Below are positions 31,201 to 44,247 of a stretch of 64,000 nt of DNA, piece after piece. Under the pieces are notes generated by a model. The model made no database searches. It was not told where the DNA came from and saw only the letters and a program-made list of their open reading frames with translations. Location: NCBI GenBank assembly GCA_032622095.1, contig CP136061.1, positions 264,028,077 through 264,092,076 of the forward strand. Reading direction: 5' to 3'. Origin of the DNA: Siphonodentalium dalli (lineage: Eukaryota > Mollusca > Scaphopoda > Gadilida > Siphonodentaliidae). A program made the translations under genes and the position numbers. Each line of letters begins with the position of its first letter. The stretch's first letter is position 1.

Positions 31201-34200
31201 AACTAATTTGGGACATTTTACAGCTCGCAAAAAATGTTTGGAATGTAGCAAGTGGGAGAACTCTATCTGAGATCGCCTGAAAGTTTTATGACATGACGGT
31301 TTGTTGTAAAAATAGTAGAACCTTGTGTGTTAAATAGAACTGCAGGGTGAACATTTCTTGAACAAATTAATAATAGTGCAGGGTTTAATAGAAGTGTGTG
31401 TTAACTGGGAACATATCAATTTTCACAAAAGAGTTGATATCATGTGCAAGCTGGACTTTTCAATATTTAATTGCATGTACTTAAAGGTATTCAATCCAAT
31501 CAGACGCTACTAAATTACTATTTCTTAAGCTTCGGGGATAAAACAATATTTGATTCGAGTCGAGGAACCCACCCATCGTGATCATTTCTGGCTCAAATTT
31601 AAGTGGAAGTTGTACACATTCGATTACTGGTACAAAATTCCAGCCCGAGGCGTATGTGGAATTTCCGGATTACGGTCGTAAATTATAGTTAGAGACCCCA
31701 ACTGAGACCATATAGGCACGTCCCTGCCTTTGCCTAACGGAATTCATTTTATATATTTTTGGGCGCCATTTTGACAGCTCTTTTTAGCCAAAGTGATAAT
31801 TGTGGTTAAATTGAGTTGAAATATTCATGAGCAATGGTATGCCTCACTTACTTTGCACAGTTCAGCTCACTTCTTGTTAAAATATGACTAGAATTCCAAT
31901 GGTGATTTTTTTGTGAAATTTCATACCGCGTTTTGTAGAGTCAAATTATGGAGGGATCGGAAGGGGCTGGGGTCCCACGAATGGCACATTGCTCAATTGA
32001 TCAGTTAACACGAGCTATATAAAATAAAGTCACATTCCATACAGCAGAAACTGATCTAGAAATTATTGTATACTATAGGACAGGGAGTTCCAATTCCAAC
32101 CTAAAATGTGCTATTATATCTCGCAGTGTCATACTTACTTTATATGCCTAATAATAAATGGCGTATTCCATGGTACGATTAATTGCGACATTTAATAAAT
32201 TACATAATCAGGAAACGCTCTTTAAATTCGGAAAGCCCCTTAATAGAGGGGTTAAAGTGAAATTTCAGCGTGGCTCCACAATTGATATCAATTACTATGT
32301 GAATATGTACATATGAGCAAAATGTCATGCTTTAGTCAAGTGAACAATTTTGTTACTGATATACTCCACTATTAATTATAGATTATAGATACATTTAGAG
32401 CGCATTATACAATAAATTAGTTTCAATGCGCTTACAATACAAACATGGCACTCATCTAAAATAATAGTAAATAGCGAATGGATAAAATTATATACTAAGA
32501 ACCTAACTAGAAAATACGCAAACTTAACCTAATTCTCAACCGCAGTAAAGGTAATGTAATTAAATAAATAAATAACAGTTTTGTTTAGCGTAAAATCCAC
32601 CGAAGCGCTCTAAAACGCTTGACATGTTAAAAATAAAATACAATTGCAACTATAAGACCTAATTATGGACATCAACAAAAATGTAGAACTATAAGTGAGA
32701 CGTTACTAAGAAATACAAAAGCGCATAAAATTACAAATCGAAAAAATATCAAAAGGTTACTGGTAAATTGGGGGTGGTAACATGCTAAAAAAAAAGATGG
32801 TAAAATGGCGAACGGGTAACAAGCTAAAAATAACATGAAAACTGGGTAAAATGGGGAAAGATCAGGAACGAGTAAAATTGAAACGAAAATATTGATGAGA
32901 CTAAGTGCTGCTTAATTAGTGATCCAAACAGTAGAAAAGATAGATTATTACCAACAAAAAGTATTTGCATAAGTTTTGTTGTTTTGTTTGTGTTGGTATT
33001 TTTTTGTGTGTGGTGTGTGGGTATTAAGACAGTGTTTGGTTTTCGGTATCAATATTTTGTCGGCCGTTTGACCACGTGAACTTGAGTCTATTGCCAATTT
33101 TGCGATTTCCAACTTCACTGAACACGGTCTTTCTGCGTGTAATACAGCGAAGTCAGTCATCTAGTTTCGGTACATACTTTAACTAATCTCCAAGTCTCCC
33201 AATATTATGGCTACGTTTTAACACATATTCATCGTATTAATTCCTTTATATATAATGGACTGACCATACTTACATATACCTTCACTTACCGTAGAACACA
33301 TAAAACAACTTTCAGTTGAACGTTGATTGGAAGAACAAGCGTCCGGTTGACCATAATTTAAAGTATAGGCTATCGCACTTTTTACAAATAATCAATTTGC
33401 ATTGCAGTGATAATAACAAAATGATATATCCCTTCAAATATTGCTTACTTAAGAACAAACGCGTTTATTTTTTATAAAGAAATGTTAATGGCATAATTTC
33501 GACACGAACAGGAGTTCGATGAAAATGTCAACAAAATCGGACAAACAGGCCATATTACGGTTATTTAATATCTACGAAAAAAAACTAATCTTCTAACTAT
33601 AAATGACAACAATTTGACCATGTTAATATTTCCAGATCTGCATAGTACATTATATCTTGATTTATACGAGTATTCAATTTTGCCTGGCATAAGCTTGACG
33701 TCGTTGCAATTGTTTATTTTCAAAATGATATGATTTACACTCTGCGTTTGAATTAACAAATATGTTATATCACAATATATGTGAGTATACTATCTCTGCT
33801 ACAGGTAAGACTTATGTATTTGTAGATAATTTAAGAGAGAATGGTATTTTGAAGAGGTAATATCTACGGTGACATGCGTCAATATCTGTGCTAACTTGGT
33901 TTTGAGTTCGAAGACGTTGAGGGAAAGAACTGCTGTAAACGTCCACATAAAAAATAAGTTCTTTCCCGATAAGTCTATTTTGGTGGACAACATTCTCACT
34001 AGTATATATAGTGTAGCGACTTGGTGACACAAGTTTGTCATATTGGAAGGGACAGGTCAAAAGTGCCATTTTATTTATATTATGTCAAGTTATGTGTGGT
34101 GTTTCAGAAAATGAACTAGAATCAGGTTTCTGATTATATTAACCCTTGTTTCCAATATACATTATTCCAGTTTTACATGTACATACACAATGACCAATGT

Positions 34201-34686
34201 AGAAATTAACAACTTTTTCGTCTAAAACATATGCAATTTTGTAAGAAAATCCTCGTTATTTCCAATATTTTGGTCCAATAAATGGTCATTTACTCATAGG
34301 ATATTTGCGATAGTTCACAATGACCGAGAAGACAAATAAGCAAAACAATAAACGAAACACATTGAAGTTGACTCGTTTTTGTCATTGTTTTATTTTTCGT
34401 TGCGGATTCCCGGGTGCTAAAGTATACAGGAAAGCAATGATGCTTGGTTGATGTTTTCGGTGTTGTATATAATGCGAAGGGATCTGTGATACAGTGTACT
34501 GAGAAATATACACCACTGATGCCATCAACTATACAGCGCTGATCGATAGGCCGTAATCCAGTTTGTCGTTTTTTGTGAAGTCCTATATGGGTGTTAGATA
34601 TGTTTTATAATCCCATTTCTGAGTTGAGTGTTATAGTCGGTTAAATATGCATTAATCTATCATCGTTCTGTATCGAATGTATAATT
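31201..34686. other. Long stretch without recognisable genes
   Basis: AT-rich. Around 32396-32445 the minus strand reads GTAAGCGCATTGAAACT...TAATGCGCTCTAAAT, like the GCGC-containing 3' tails of some retroposons (weak). ORFs of 60-85 codons near 33.6-34.07 kb are not recognisable. No repeats longer than about 30 bp shared with other parts were noticed. Confidence 0.5.
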
Positions 34687-35436
34687 ATCTGGAAATTCGT
34701 GAAAACGCAGCAAGGTTATCGCCTTTAATGATAAAGAATAGTTATATATGAGGAGGAATAACTCTAAATTCATGACGATCGAGTAGGCGCGAATAGAGTT
34801 ATTCCCCTTATATAAAATAGGGAGCTTCGCATGTAAAAAAAAAGAATGTCTGGCTCACAAAGTAAAGTTTCAGCTACATGCAGATTTCAGTCCCCTACGC
34901 AAGACTTACCGCTGCCACCATCGACACATAATGTGAAGAAATTGCACACTTTGAGAATTTTGTAGGTTACCTTTCATTTCGCATTATTCGATGTCAGACA
35001 TAGCGTATCGATGCGACTGAACGCTGTTTTGCAGCTTGGATCAAGTTGGGGGCGGGGTGTATTGGTCACACCAAGAAAGAGTAAACATAACTGTATGCTG
35101 ACCATCCTACCCGGCATCCGCCGAAAACAACTCAACTGCAAAGTCAAGTTAAATATTGTTAGGCTAATGCATTCTCTGATATATGCCAGTCTGGGATAAT
35201 CTCATATATAAGAGAATGCATTGGCATCGGGATTAATGGAGGTAACTCCAGTCATGGATGGGTTAATAAGGGAGGTAAATCCAGTCATGGAAGGGTTAAT
35301 AAATAACTCTTGTTTTGAGTCATGTTTTAAAGTGAATTATATTATCCGCATTTCGTAAATGTCTCCTCAAACTTTTCAGTTATAACTGCAGATCCTTAAT
35401 CGAAACTAGAGTTAGTTCTTCCTATTTGAATCCCAG
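34687..35436. repeat. Dispersed repeat with internal hairpins, copy 2
   Basis: Direct partner of 4261-5071. It contains the inverted pair TATATGAGGAGGAATAACTC and GAGTTATTCCCCTTATATA, and the hairpin with arms ATGCATTCTCTGATATATG and its complement. It also has an extra short duplication (GGAGGTAA[C/A]TCCAGTCATGG) near 35240-35290. Confidence 0.8.
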
Positions 35437-35920
35437 GAAATATGGATGGGATCTTGTTCGTGTATGTTATTATAAAATAAATTCAACATCTTGCGAACAC
35501 GGAGGGATATATTCATAAATGATAGTAATTAATAACCAACTGGCACACTATAGCAGGTACGTGACCAGTGGCTGTGCGATTAGCGGAGTGTGACCGGTGT
35601 CCACACATGCACTATATACTAACTGTAAACCGCCAAGGCCGGACTATACATTTCTAATTGCTGTAACAAATATATTTGCCTAGACTTGGACATTGTTTGC
35701 GATTCAAATAACACAGTCGTACAGTAGACAGTAATCATGTTGTGAGTCGTACAGTAGATAGTAATCATGATTCATTTTCCGAACACAATAGTGAATGGCT
35801 GTTACTCAGCTGTTTGATAAATTATTATGTCGGCTATTATTATAATAATATGCTTTCTTTTCTATATTATTAGGTTATAATATGACTGCAACAGGTATGT
35901 TTTAAACCATACTCTCCTAG
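35437..35920. other. No clear feature
   Basis: A short tandem duplication (AGTCGTACAGTAGA[C/T]AGTAATCATG) at about 35715-35770; otherwise nothing recognised. Confidence 0.4.
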
Positions 35921-35925
35921 CTGGG

Positions 35926-36835
35926 GTGGGGGGGGGGGGGCGGTAAAGTCATATATATGTTAAATATGTCGATGCTATACCATATTTTGATAATAATAAC
36001 GTATATGTACCCAATATGTATATCGGATGGGGGGGGGGGGGGGCTAACGACATATATATATTAAACTAGAAGGTGACCCGACTTCGTCCGGGCTATTCAA
36101 AAACCAAATTTCAAGTCGATTGCTCCACCCGTTTCCTAGATCTGGTCTGCGCATGCGCGAAGCTGGTGTCGCACGTGCTCGGCGATCCGATAAAATTCGT
36201 ATCCGGGGCAAGATACATTCACGTACCAAATTTCAAGTCGATAGCTACACCCGTTTCCGAGATATATAGCCCAATGTCATTTGCGGATACCTCGGCCGGT
36301 GATGAGTTAACGCGACACAGTCAAATGCATCGGCAGGGTGAGAGTTAACGTATTCTAACTTTATGACCTCTGACGACGTCATAGAAGTACGCATTGATTT
36401 TATCCTGATAAAAGATCGCTACCACTTGTCCCTAATAATTGAGGCAGATAACTAAAACGGATACATACATATTATATATCGTTGGAAAGATGAAGCCACA
36501 CAGATTATATGACTGGCAATTTATTATTCGCGCTATATCGAATCGATTTGTGAGCACCGAACTGAAATATATTAGCGCAAAAACGGCGTAAAAATAGATT
36601 TGACCTCCGCACGTGAAAAGTTGACCTCGCACGGACAAATAAATATGCCTATGTTCGTCTCCGGCCGAAAACACATCCAAATACCAAATTTCATCGAAAT
36701 TGGCTTAGTCGTTTTGGAGTCCATCGATTTCAAACAAACTTACACACACACAGATCTTTCAAAATATATAATAGATTGTCGATGCTAAACCATATTTTGA
36801 TAATAATAACGTATAATGTACCCGATATATATATC
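35926..36835. repeat. Duplicated poly-G unit and flanking 60-bp direct repeat
   Basis: Two G homopolymers (about 35928-35940 and 36030-36042) are each followed by related CATATATAT-TTAAA sequence. The block GTCGATGCTA(T/A)ACCATATTTTG ... ATATCGG occurs at about 35968-36028 and again at 36778-36835, bracketing 36050-36777, which contains 122-bp-family and family-B-like sequence. It looks like an insertion between duplicated flanks or a larger tandem duplication. Confidence 0.6.
36070..36260 (-). repeat. 122-bp repeat relative, inverted, about 1.5 units
   Basis: ACCAAATTTCAAGTCGATAG, TGCGCATGCGCGAAGCT and GGGGCAAGATACATTCACGT are the reverse complement of unit parts at 29.8-30.1 kb. Confidence 0.8.
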
Positions 36836-36839
36836 GGCA

Positions 36840-38896
36840 GGATAACAACACATAACAAGCCTTGATATTTTATCGTGATTCACCGACGTGAATCTCAGAT
36901 CCAAATTCCAATGTATTACACTTATTACATCTGCATCACATTTTTATTAACTACGAAATAAAAAAATATCGCATATATATATAACATAATTATGAACCAT
37001 CTATTAACTTGTTGTTAATTATAAACGCTCTTTACTAAAAGTCATCGCCTTGATTTTATCAAAACATCTTCCCTGGCACAATAGACCCACAACCCAACGA
37101 CATAGGTCCCTGACACAAACATCTATGTAAAAAGTGTCATTCACCGTGGCCATGTGCGTATATTTTCAAAGTTTACACGCAGTTTATTAATTATAACATG
37201 CGTTTAGCATATTTGTCAACATAAGCAGAGCTGGTGGCATTAACGTCATTTATATATGGCATCTACAAGTATGTCTCAGATTGGAAATAAGTCTATTTGG
37301 AGCATGATATGAAGTACTATTCACATTACAGTAATATACATAACGAGCGTTTTGTATCAGTATTCCATGACGGTTGAAAACTTGGAATGTAATAAAGAGC
37401 GTTTAGTTCGGCACTTCCGGCGTGGTGTATTTCGCGTGCATGCCATTGTGGGGATATATTCGGGTTCCTAGTACTATACATGCTACAAGGACGCATAATG
37501 TATTAGAAACTAATACCAGCAACCCGAAAGGGGCTAACATGTGCCCTGGTCTTAGTGGAATGTGCCATAGGTGAAGGCTCACCTCCAGAGTATATATAAG
37601 TCCCTTTAATAATTTAAATAATATATTGGGGCTCGTTCTGTTTGTATATAATAGGTATTGGAAGCATGCAGCTATGTTTGGAATCTGACATGAAAACATG
37701 TTAAAGGGCGCGCCCATGCATGCAGTATGCACCAGTCACTATTCTGATTATCGCCCTTTCGTTGTATTATGGTGTTCGGTATATAAAATCATGCTCTTTG
37801 AAGACATATCCCGTTCCTCTAGCTTAGCCCGTGTCATAATTTTCCAAGCCATTTCCACACATGTGTGTGGAACGAATGACGTCGACGATGCACGACATAT
37901 ATGGAGTTCGTCTCAACATTGAAGCCGGAACTTTAAAATTAAATCATCACACACGACAATATGGGAAATAGCATCGAACAATTCTGCAATAACCATCAGA
38001 AATGTTCAGTTAGGAGATGACCATCGAAACCGCACGTGATTGATGATACCATTAAACCCACTGAATGATAACAATCGAGACCGTCCACCTCTTGTGCGAT
38101 CAGTAACCCTTTAGAGAGCCCCACATAGACTGCAGCAGAGGACACTCCGTAGTGCATGGTTTCATCTGTGAGAGGCTCACTGTGGGTTAAACATTACACT
38201 TTATATATCGCCTCGGTTATTATCACTTTCATTGCGGTATCTGCGCTGGTGCAGCATTTAGGTCATATGTCAGTGCATTCTCTTATATATGTCGGTTGAT
38301 GAGTGGAACGACATGCATGTCGTTTACAGTAGTTTTAGGCTTATACTATGTTACCAACTTACCATAATTATACATTACTTTGAAAAATCGTCTCCCAAGT
38401 CAGCCAATATATGTGAGAACTGTTCATGGATATATGTGCGGGGGCTGACAGGCATGCAATAACTAACCCACCGTACGTCGGAGCGTAAACTCATTCGTAG
38501 ACGGCCTAATTCTCGGTCGGGGTGTCGTAAGCAGTAGAGCAGCCACCTCACTGCGATCTGTTGAGACTTAGCCTTCGACTGGAAAATTTGTCCGCTCAAG
38601 ACGGGCAAATCTCCATATCATATTGTCCAACTTACATGATGAGTCGTTGCGACCACAATCTCGCACGCAGCAGGTCTCCAACGTGAACAGCATCCGGTAA
38701 GTATACCGAGGGCAACAAAGACCAGACCCTCAACTGGCATTACCATCTATCCTTTTTGGCATTGCCAAATTGTCTTGCCGGTAAGTGGCACTGCCAGCTT
38801 GAGGCGCCTCCGCGCGGTGTTGCGTGGGATGGTATCACCTTAACTGACGTTCACCAACTACATCCGTTGGTGACGAAGCTTTGATGATACCCTGCT
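36840..38896. other. No recognisable genes
   Basis: Contains a perfect 18-bp palindrome at 38307-38324 and, just before it, GTGCATTCTCTTATATATG, shared with the hairpin of the 4.8/35.2-kb repeat. 38.6-38.9 kb is GC-richer but shows no tRNA-like A or B box. The ORFs at 37.4-37.9 and 38.4-38.6 kb are unrecognised. Confidence 0.45.
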
Positions 38897-38957
38897 AAAT
38901 CTGGTGACTTGACTTGACTTGAAACATATTTTATTTGCAAAATATACAAAAGGGATT

Positions 38958-38989
38958 GGGGCACAAGTTTTTGCAACTTATGAAGCCCC
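38958..38989 (-). other. LINE 3'-terminal two-helix hairpin, copy 2
   Basis: On the minus strand: GGGGC, five nt, AAGTT, loop GCAAA, AACTT, GT, GCCCC. Both helices are fully paired. Followed by AATCCC, as in the other copies. Confidence 0.7.
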
Positions 38990-39397
38990 TCTCCTAATAC
39001 AATATTGTAACACACATGTGATCAAGATGACGGTACAAACGTATTTACATGGTGAGAAGTTATGGGAGATATAGTGTGTAGAGCCTTCCAGAGATGATCC
39101 AACATGAGATTGCTTCTTATCTGTGAGAAAATTTGTATTTGAAGAATGTCACTATTTTATAAATGTTGGAATGATTGACAAGTGCCAATATATGATCTAT
39201 TCTAAGCACTTTTATGTTGGTTGTAAAATACAATGGTACACTTGATTCGTTCTCTATTTTGTTATTGTTGTGCTATGGACGGCAATACAGATGATAAATC
39301 AGAATGAGATGTTTGAATGGGAGGTTTGTCCACTTGTGAGGTAAAAGTTGAAATTCCGGAAGCAAATATAGATTCGCAAATAAGATAAATATAATCA

Positions 39398-40565
39398 TTA
39401 GGGGTCAAAACGCTTAGTCGCTGCAATATATTGTTGTGTGATGGAAAATAGTTTCATATTTTGTTGGGACGAGAGATAAGGTAATCCACACATGAGTTCT
39501 GAAATATGGCTTACTTTGAGATTTACGCTGTCTAGTTTCTCAAAGAGAACTGAGCGCTCACGTTGGTACAATGGGCACATGAAGAAATAGTGATATGCGT
39601 CTTCAGATCTATTTCCACATGAGCATGCGGGGCTATCAGCGATATAATTATTGAACATATCACATCGAAGTTCACTGCAAAAATTACGTATGCGACAATG
39701 AAAAATGTTGTATTTCCTGCGTCCAGCATAGAAATGTAGAGGGGGGCTGATTGTGGGATCTATATGATACAAGTTGGTTTTAAAGGTAGAAGATTGATCA
39801 GCATCGGCGATTACTTTGGGAAGCTTATTCCATTCTAACACCATCGCTGGAAAAAAGGACTGTTTGAAGTATTCAGTATTGCAATAGTATGAGTAAAATT
39901 TACCGGGGCGTCTCCAATTATAATCTGCAACCTCGTGTGATCTGGGGGGAAGTGTATTGGCTAGATAAGAGGGGGCTAGATTATTGATTATTTTATAGAG
40001 TGCCTCAGTTTATGTAGTTGGCGTCGTTTATTGAGTGATGGCCATCCGACCTCCTGTAATACCGTGTTGTCCGAAGCAGAACGGGTGATACCACTGACTA
40101 TCCGTCCAGCGTCGACATGAAGCCAGTCAAGCTTCTCTAACATATAATTTGAGGCATTGCCCCAGACGGCGTCTGAATAATCAAATAAGGGTAAAATATA
40201 TGTTTTGTAAATAATTTCAATGGTTTTCCGGTTGAGTTGATATTTAATCCGTCGGAGTTGAGACAGACGTGAGGCAATTCTTTTGACAGACCCTTCAATG
40301 TGTGCGTTCCATTTGAGATTTGATTGGAGTTCCAGACCTAAGTGTATATGCTTGTCCACGAAGTTGATTGAATTCCTACGAAATTGAGGTTTGGTTTCAC
40401 TGTTGAGGGCGCAACTAATGAAAAGGACATGCCAACTGTTTTAGTTGGGTTGAAACTGACCAACCAGTTTTGGGACCACGCTGTAATTTTGTCTAAATTG
40501 CTGTTCATAGTATGTTCAAGTATATTAAGATCAAAGTGACTGTTCGTGAGGCAAGTATCGTCGGC
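39398..40565 (-). pseudogene. LINE reverse transcriptase C-terminal half
   Basis: In order: ADDTCLTNSHFD at the 5' cut, WSQNWLVSFNPTKT, LGLELQSNLKWNAHI, YILPLFDYSDAVWGN, then a break near 39985-39845, and WNKLPKVIADADQSS to the Cys/His motif CSCGNRSEDAYHYFFMC and a terminal YIAATKRFDP. The central gap corresponds to a frameshift or short loss. Dead on arrival because of the 5' truncation. Confidence 0.88.
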
Positions 40566-40575
40566 AAATCTGGTG

Positions 40576-41130
40576 TGGCTGGTGTCCCATCCCGCTTTGC
40601 GTTGTTGTGTGTCTTTTTTCCCGTCTTCACTGAATCAGCTGCGAAACTGCCACTCAGGTTTTCTGCACTGAATAACTGCCACACAGGCGTTTCCTCACAA
40701 TGGTGAAGAATTTCCCCACACCGAGTAACTGCTATTACCGCTACCACTGCTAGCTCTGCCGCTGGGGAAGATCCTGGTCTTTTCCCTTCTCATTCTCTGG
40801 TCTTTTCCCTTCCCTTCTGGGGCATTGGGGATGCGCAACTAAAAGCCAACATTTTAGGGTCAGCCGACCCTAATTGCCTCCTCGTGGTGTTGCCTGTGCA
40901 AGTTTAGAAAATTATAAACTTGGCGAAAGTTGGCTCTGAAACTTAAAGGAATTAACGGATATAAATGTCAACAGCTTGTCAGCCTTTCCTGGGGTGTCTA
41001 ATGTTTGTCGGGCGGCAAAGCAAGATTTCAAAGTCGGAATAAATCAGTCCTCATCTCGCTGATTTGAATTCCTTTGCTGTCGCAATCCGATCAGATAGGT
41101 TCGCTCTATCACACATCATCACACTAGCCA
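40576..41130. other. No clear feature
   Basis: Contains a TTAGGGTC-AGCC-GACCCTAA hairpin near 40854 and CTTTTCCCTTC duplications near 40780. No protein recognised. Confidence 0.4.
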
Positions 41131-42842
41131 CACTTTCAATTTTATATTTTACCAACAATTTATTTGATCAATTAATTGTAAATAATTCAACGCTCTTTAT
41201 TGGTGCACATGCCGCGTGTAATGTTAATAAATTATTTCCAATTCAATGGAGTACCCACACTGCCACTATAAACCACGCCTACTGGTTAATATAAAAAAAA
41301 TGGAAAATCGAGCTTACTTGCTATCTGACCAGTAGGCATGGTCTATAGTGACAGTGGGTGTACTCCATGTAAAACATCCATCCCTATACGTGCCCCAGTG
41401 ACACGAAACCCGAATATGAAACCACAGGGGAAATTAATTTGGAGACTTCTTTTCGAAAAAATCCTCAAAAATCCTCATCTATGTTCTCAGTTGGCGTCTA
41501 CAGGGTTTCTAAATATTTAAATTCACACATAAAACGCACTTCATTGGTCTGCCAATTTAAATCAATTTAGTTTATCGTTTTATCTACATTTCATTAACAG
41601 TGTGTTCAACGGGATACGGCCATATTGAATGTTTTCAATTTTATATTTTGTCAACAATTTATTTTTATCAATTAATTGTAAATAATTAAACGCTCTTTAT
41701 TGGTGCACGTGCCGCGTGTAATGTTAATAAATTATTTCCAATTCAATGGAGTACCCACACTGCCACTATAAACCACGCCTACTGGTTAATATAAAAAAAT
41801 GGAAAATCGAGCTTACTTGCTATCTGACCAGTAGGCATGGTCTATAGTGACAGTGGGTGTACTCCATGTAAAACATCCACCCCTATACGTGCCCCAGTGA
41901 CACAAAACCCGAATATGAAACCACAGGGGAAATTCATTTGGAGACTTCTTTTCGAAAAAATCCTCAAAAATCCTCATCTATGTTCTCAGTTGGCGTCTAC
42001 AGGGTTTCTAAATATTTAAATTCACACATAAAACGCACTTCATTGGTCTGCCAATTTAAATCAATTTAGTTTATCGTTTTATCTACATTTCATTAACAGT
42101 GTGTTCAACGGGATACGGCCATATTGAATGTTTTCAATTTTATATTTTGTCAACAATTTATTTTATCAATTAATTGTAAATAATTAAAAGCTCTTTATTG
42201 GTGCACGCGCCGCGTGTAATGTTAATAAATTATTTCCAATTCAATGGAGTACCCACGCTGCCACTATAAACCACGTCTACTGGTTAATATAACAAAATGG
42301 AAAATCGAGCTTACTTGCTATCTGACCAGTAGGCATGGTCTATAGTGACAGTGGGTGTACTCCGTGTAAAACATCCATCCCTATACGTGCCCCAGTGACA
42401 CGAAACCCGAATATGAAACCACAGGGGAAATTAATTTGGAGACTTCTTTTCGAAAAAATCCTCAAAAATCCTCATCTATGTTCTCAGTTGGCGTCTACAT
42501 GGTTTCTAAATATTTAAATTCACACATAAAACGCACTTCATTGGTCTGCCAATTTAAATCAATTTAGTTTATCGTTTTATCTACATTTCATTAACAGTGT
42601 GTTCAACGGGATACGGCCATATTGAATGTTTTCAATTTTTTGTATTTTGTCAACAATTTATTTTATCAATTAATTGTAAATAATTAAACGCTCTTTATTG
42701 GTGCACGTACCGCGTGTAATGTTAATAAATTATTTCCAATTCAATGGAGTACCCACACTGCCACTATAAACCACGCCTACTGGTTAATATAAAAATATAC
42801 TTACTATCTGACCAGTAGGCATGGTCTATAGTAATAGTGGGG
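41131..42842. repeat. 498-bp tandem array of TIR-bearing units
   Basis: Units start at 41328, 41827, 42325 and 42811 (499, 498, 486 bp), preceded by a partial unit from 41131. Each unit begins ACCAGTAGGCATGGTCTATA and ends ...TATAAACCACGCCTACTGGT, i.e. about 42-bp inverted ends, and units are joined by a constant ~40-bp linker (TAATATAAAAAAATGGAAAA ...). Identity between units is very high. The repeated 60-codon frame (MVYSDSGCTPCKTS) is a shadow. The fourth unit is cut by LINE copy 4. Confidence 0.95.
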
Positions 42843-42855
42843 TACTCCATGTAAA

Positions 42856-43581
42856 CACCTGGGGATAACTCTACAATCGAACCTAAATTGGGATATCCAA
42901 ATAAATGACATCTGTAAACGAGTTTCTTCTCGTATAGCACAGCTCCGTAAAATAAAAAATTTAGTTAACAGAGAAATTCTTTATCTTATGTATAAAACAT
43001 ATATTTTACCTCTAATGGAATATGGTGATGTAGTCTGGAGCAATGCTCCTGACAATCTTTTGGACAAATTAGAGCGATTGCTCATTGTTACTGGCCTTAC
43101 GCGATCAGCGTCATCTGACTGGATGTTAATAGAAACTGGTTGGACCAAACTCAAAGAAAGACGAAAAATGCACAAATTACGTATATGTCATAAAACAATT
43201 GATGGGAACCCTCTATGGATGAGACATAACAATAATAGAAGTGCACACATGAGATCCTCCTTTGTTCCGTCTATGATTTCGGAATGGAACACTGTCACCA
43301 CGAAAGTAGAGGGCGAACTCAATAAAAACACAGTGCTTGCCAAAATGTATACTGCTTGCAGAGCTACAGTAGATATTCCGAAACCACCACCATACTATAA
43401 AACAGGACAACGGAAATTGAAGGTATTACAATGTAGATTACGAAATAATTGTAGTGACCTAAATTTTGATAAACAAAGGAATCATATTGCCGACATCTCA
43501 TTTTGCCAATGCGGTCATCATTGTGAAGACGCATATCATTATTTTTACAGTGTTCTTTATACAACCAAGCCAGGCAATTAG
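42856..43581 (+). pseudogene. LINE reverse transcriptase C-terminal fragment
   Basis: The frame is open from the truncation point. YILPLMEYGDVVWSNAPDNL matches the equivalent block in copies 1 and 2, and CQCGHHCEDAYHYFY is the Cys/His motif. A frameshift near 43560 replaces the end; the true terminal part (LLFGIPNMSNELN ... GSFI) continues in another frame to a stop near 43725. Confidence 0.88.
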
Positions 43582-44247
43582 TGCTGGGAAAATGTACTAG
43601 ATCGAATATCCATGTTACTTCTGTAATTGACCTGTTATTCGGTATACCAAATATGAGCAATGAATTAAATAGTCGTTTATTTGAAATAGTACAATCTTAT
43701 ATTTCGACATCTGGTAGTTTCATCTGAGGCCTAACACGAGCGCAATAATAATAATAATAATAATAATAATATGAACTTTATGACTACGAAATCCTTTTCT
43801 GATCCCATTGCAGCAACAACACAGCCATCATGTACTTAAGGGTGTATCCATGGCTCCGGACCTATTGTGAGGAAATTTACCTAAATAACAATTGATGTCT
43901 AATGTAAGGCATGAAACATATTTCACAGATTGCACTTGATTAACCACCATTTCCCCAGAGAAAAATGAAACAACCTGGATTTTATCCTTTTCTAAATAAT
44001 TTGAGGTCCGAACCCATGTATACATCTTCCCCCACTTTAACCATCTTAACTTGGTATATCCTTTTCTTATCAGCACTACCATCTCGTTACTATATCCTCA
44101 TGAGTGCTTCTGAATACGGGGAGAGGATCATCAATAAGTTGCATAACTTGTACTCCAATCCCCTGTTGCCACATCACATGTATAAATATATCTAATTTGT
44201 AATTTAATCCATTATATTCATGGCACAATAAATATGTTACTACTTAC
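42856..44247 (+). mobile_element. LINE copy 4, 5'-truncated, inserted in the satellite unit
   Basis: Flanked by the 13-bp duplication TACTCCATGTAAA (42843-42855 and 44248-44260). The insert is open from its first codon (HLGITLQSNLNW), carries the RT C-terminus, an AAT microsatellite (about 43745-43771), the 3' hairpin core AAGTT-GCAT-AACTT (44136-44149), AATAAA near 44227 and a short TACT-type tail. Confidence 0.93.

Larger units (their letters stand above)
38907..40565 (-). mobile_element. LINE copy 2, 5'-truncated, with 10-bp target duplication
   Basis: AAATCTGGTG flanks both sides (38897-38906 and 40566-40575). On the minus strand the insert begins exactly at the ADDTCL codons of the RT active site, continues through the RT thumb and C-terminus, and ends with the conserved 3' hairpin (38989-38958), an AATAAA signal and a tail of three AAGTC units. 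The same family as copies 1, 3 and 4. Confidence 0.92.

Noticed and set aside
32948-33160. 70-codon minus-strand ORF as a gene
   Set aside because: Low-complexity Lys/Asn/Thr composition; no domain or splice context.
41338-41520. 60-codon ORF MVYSDSGCTPCKTS repeated three times
   Set aside because: Shadow of the 498-bp satellite; similarity is at DNA level over the full unit.
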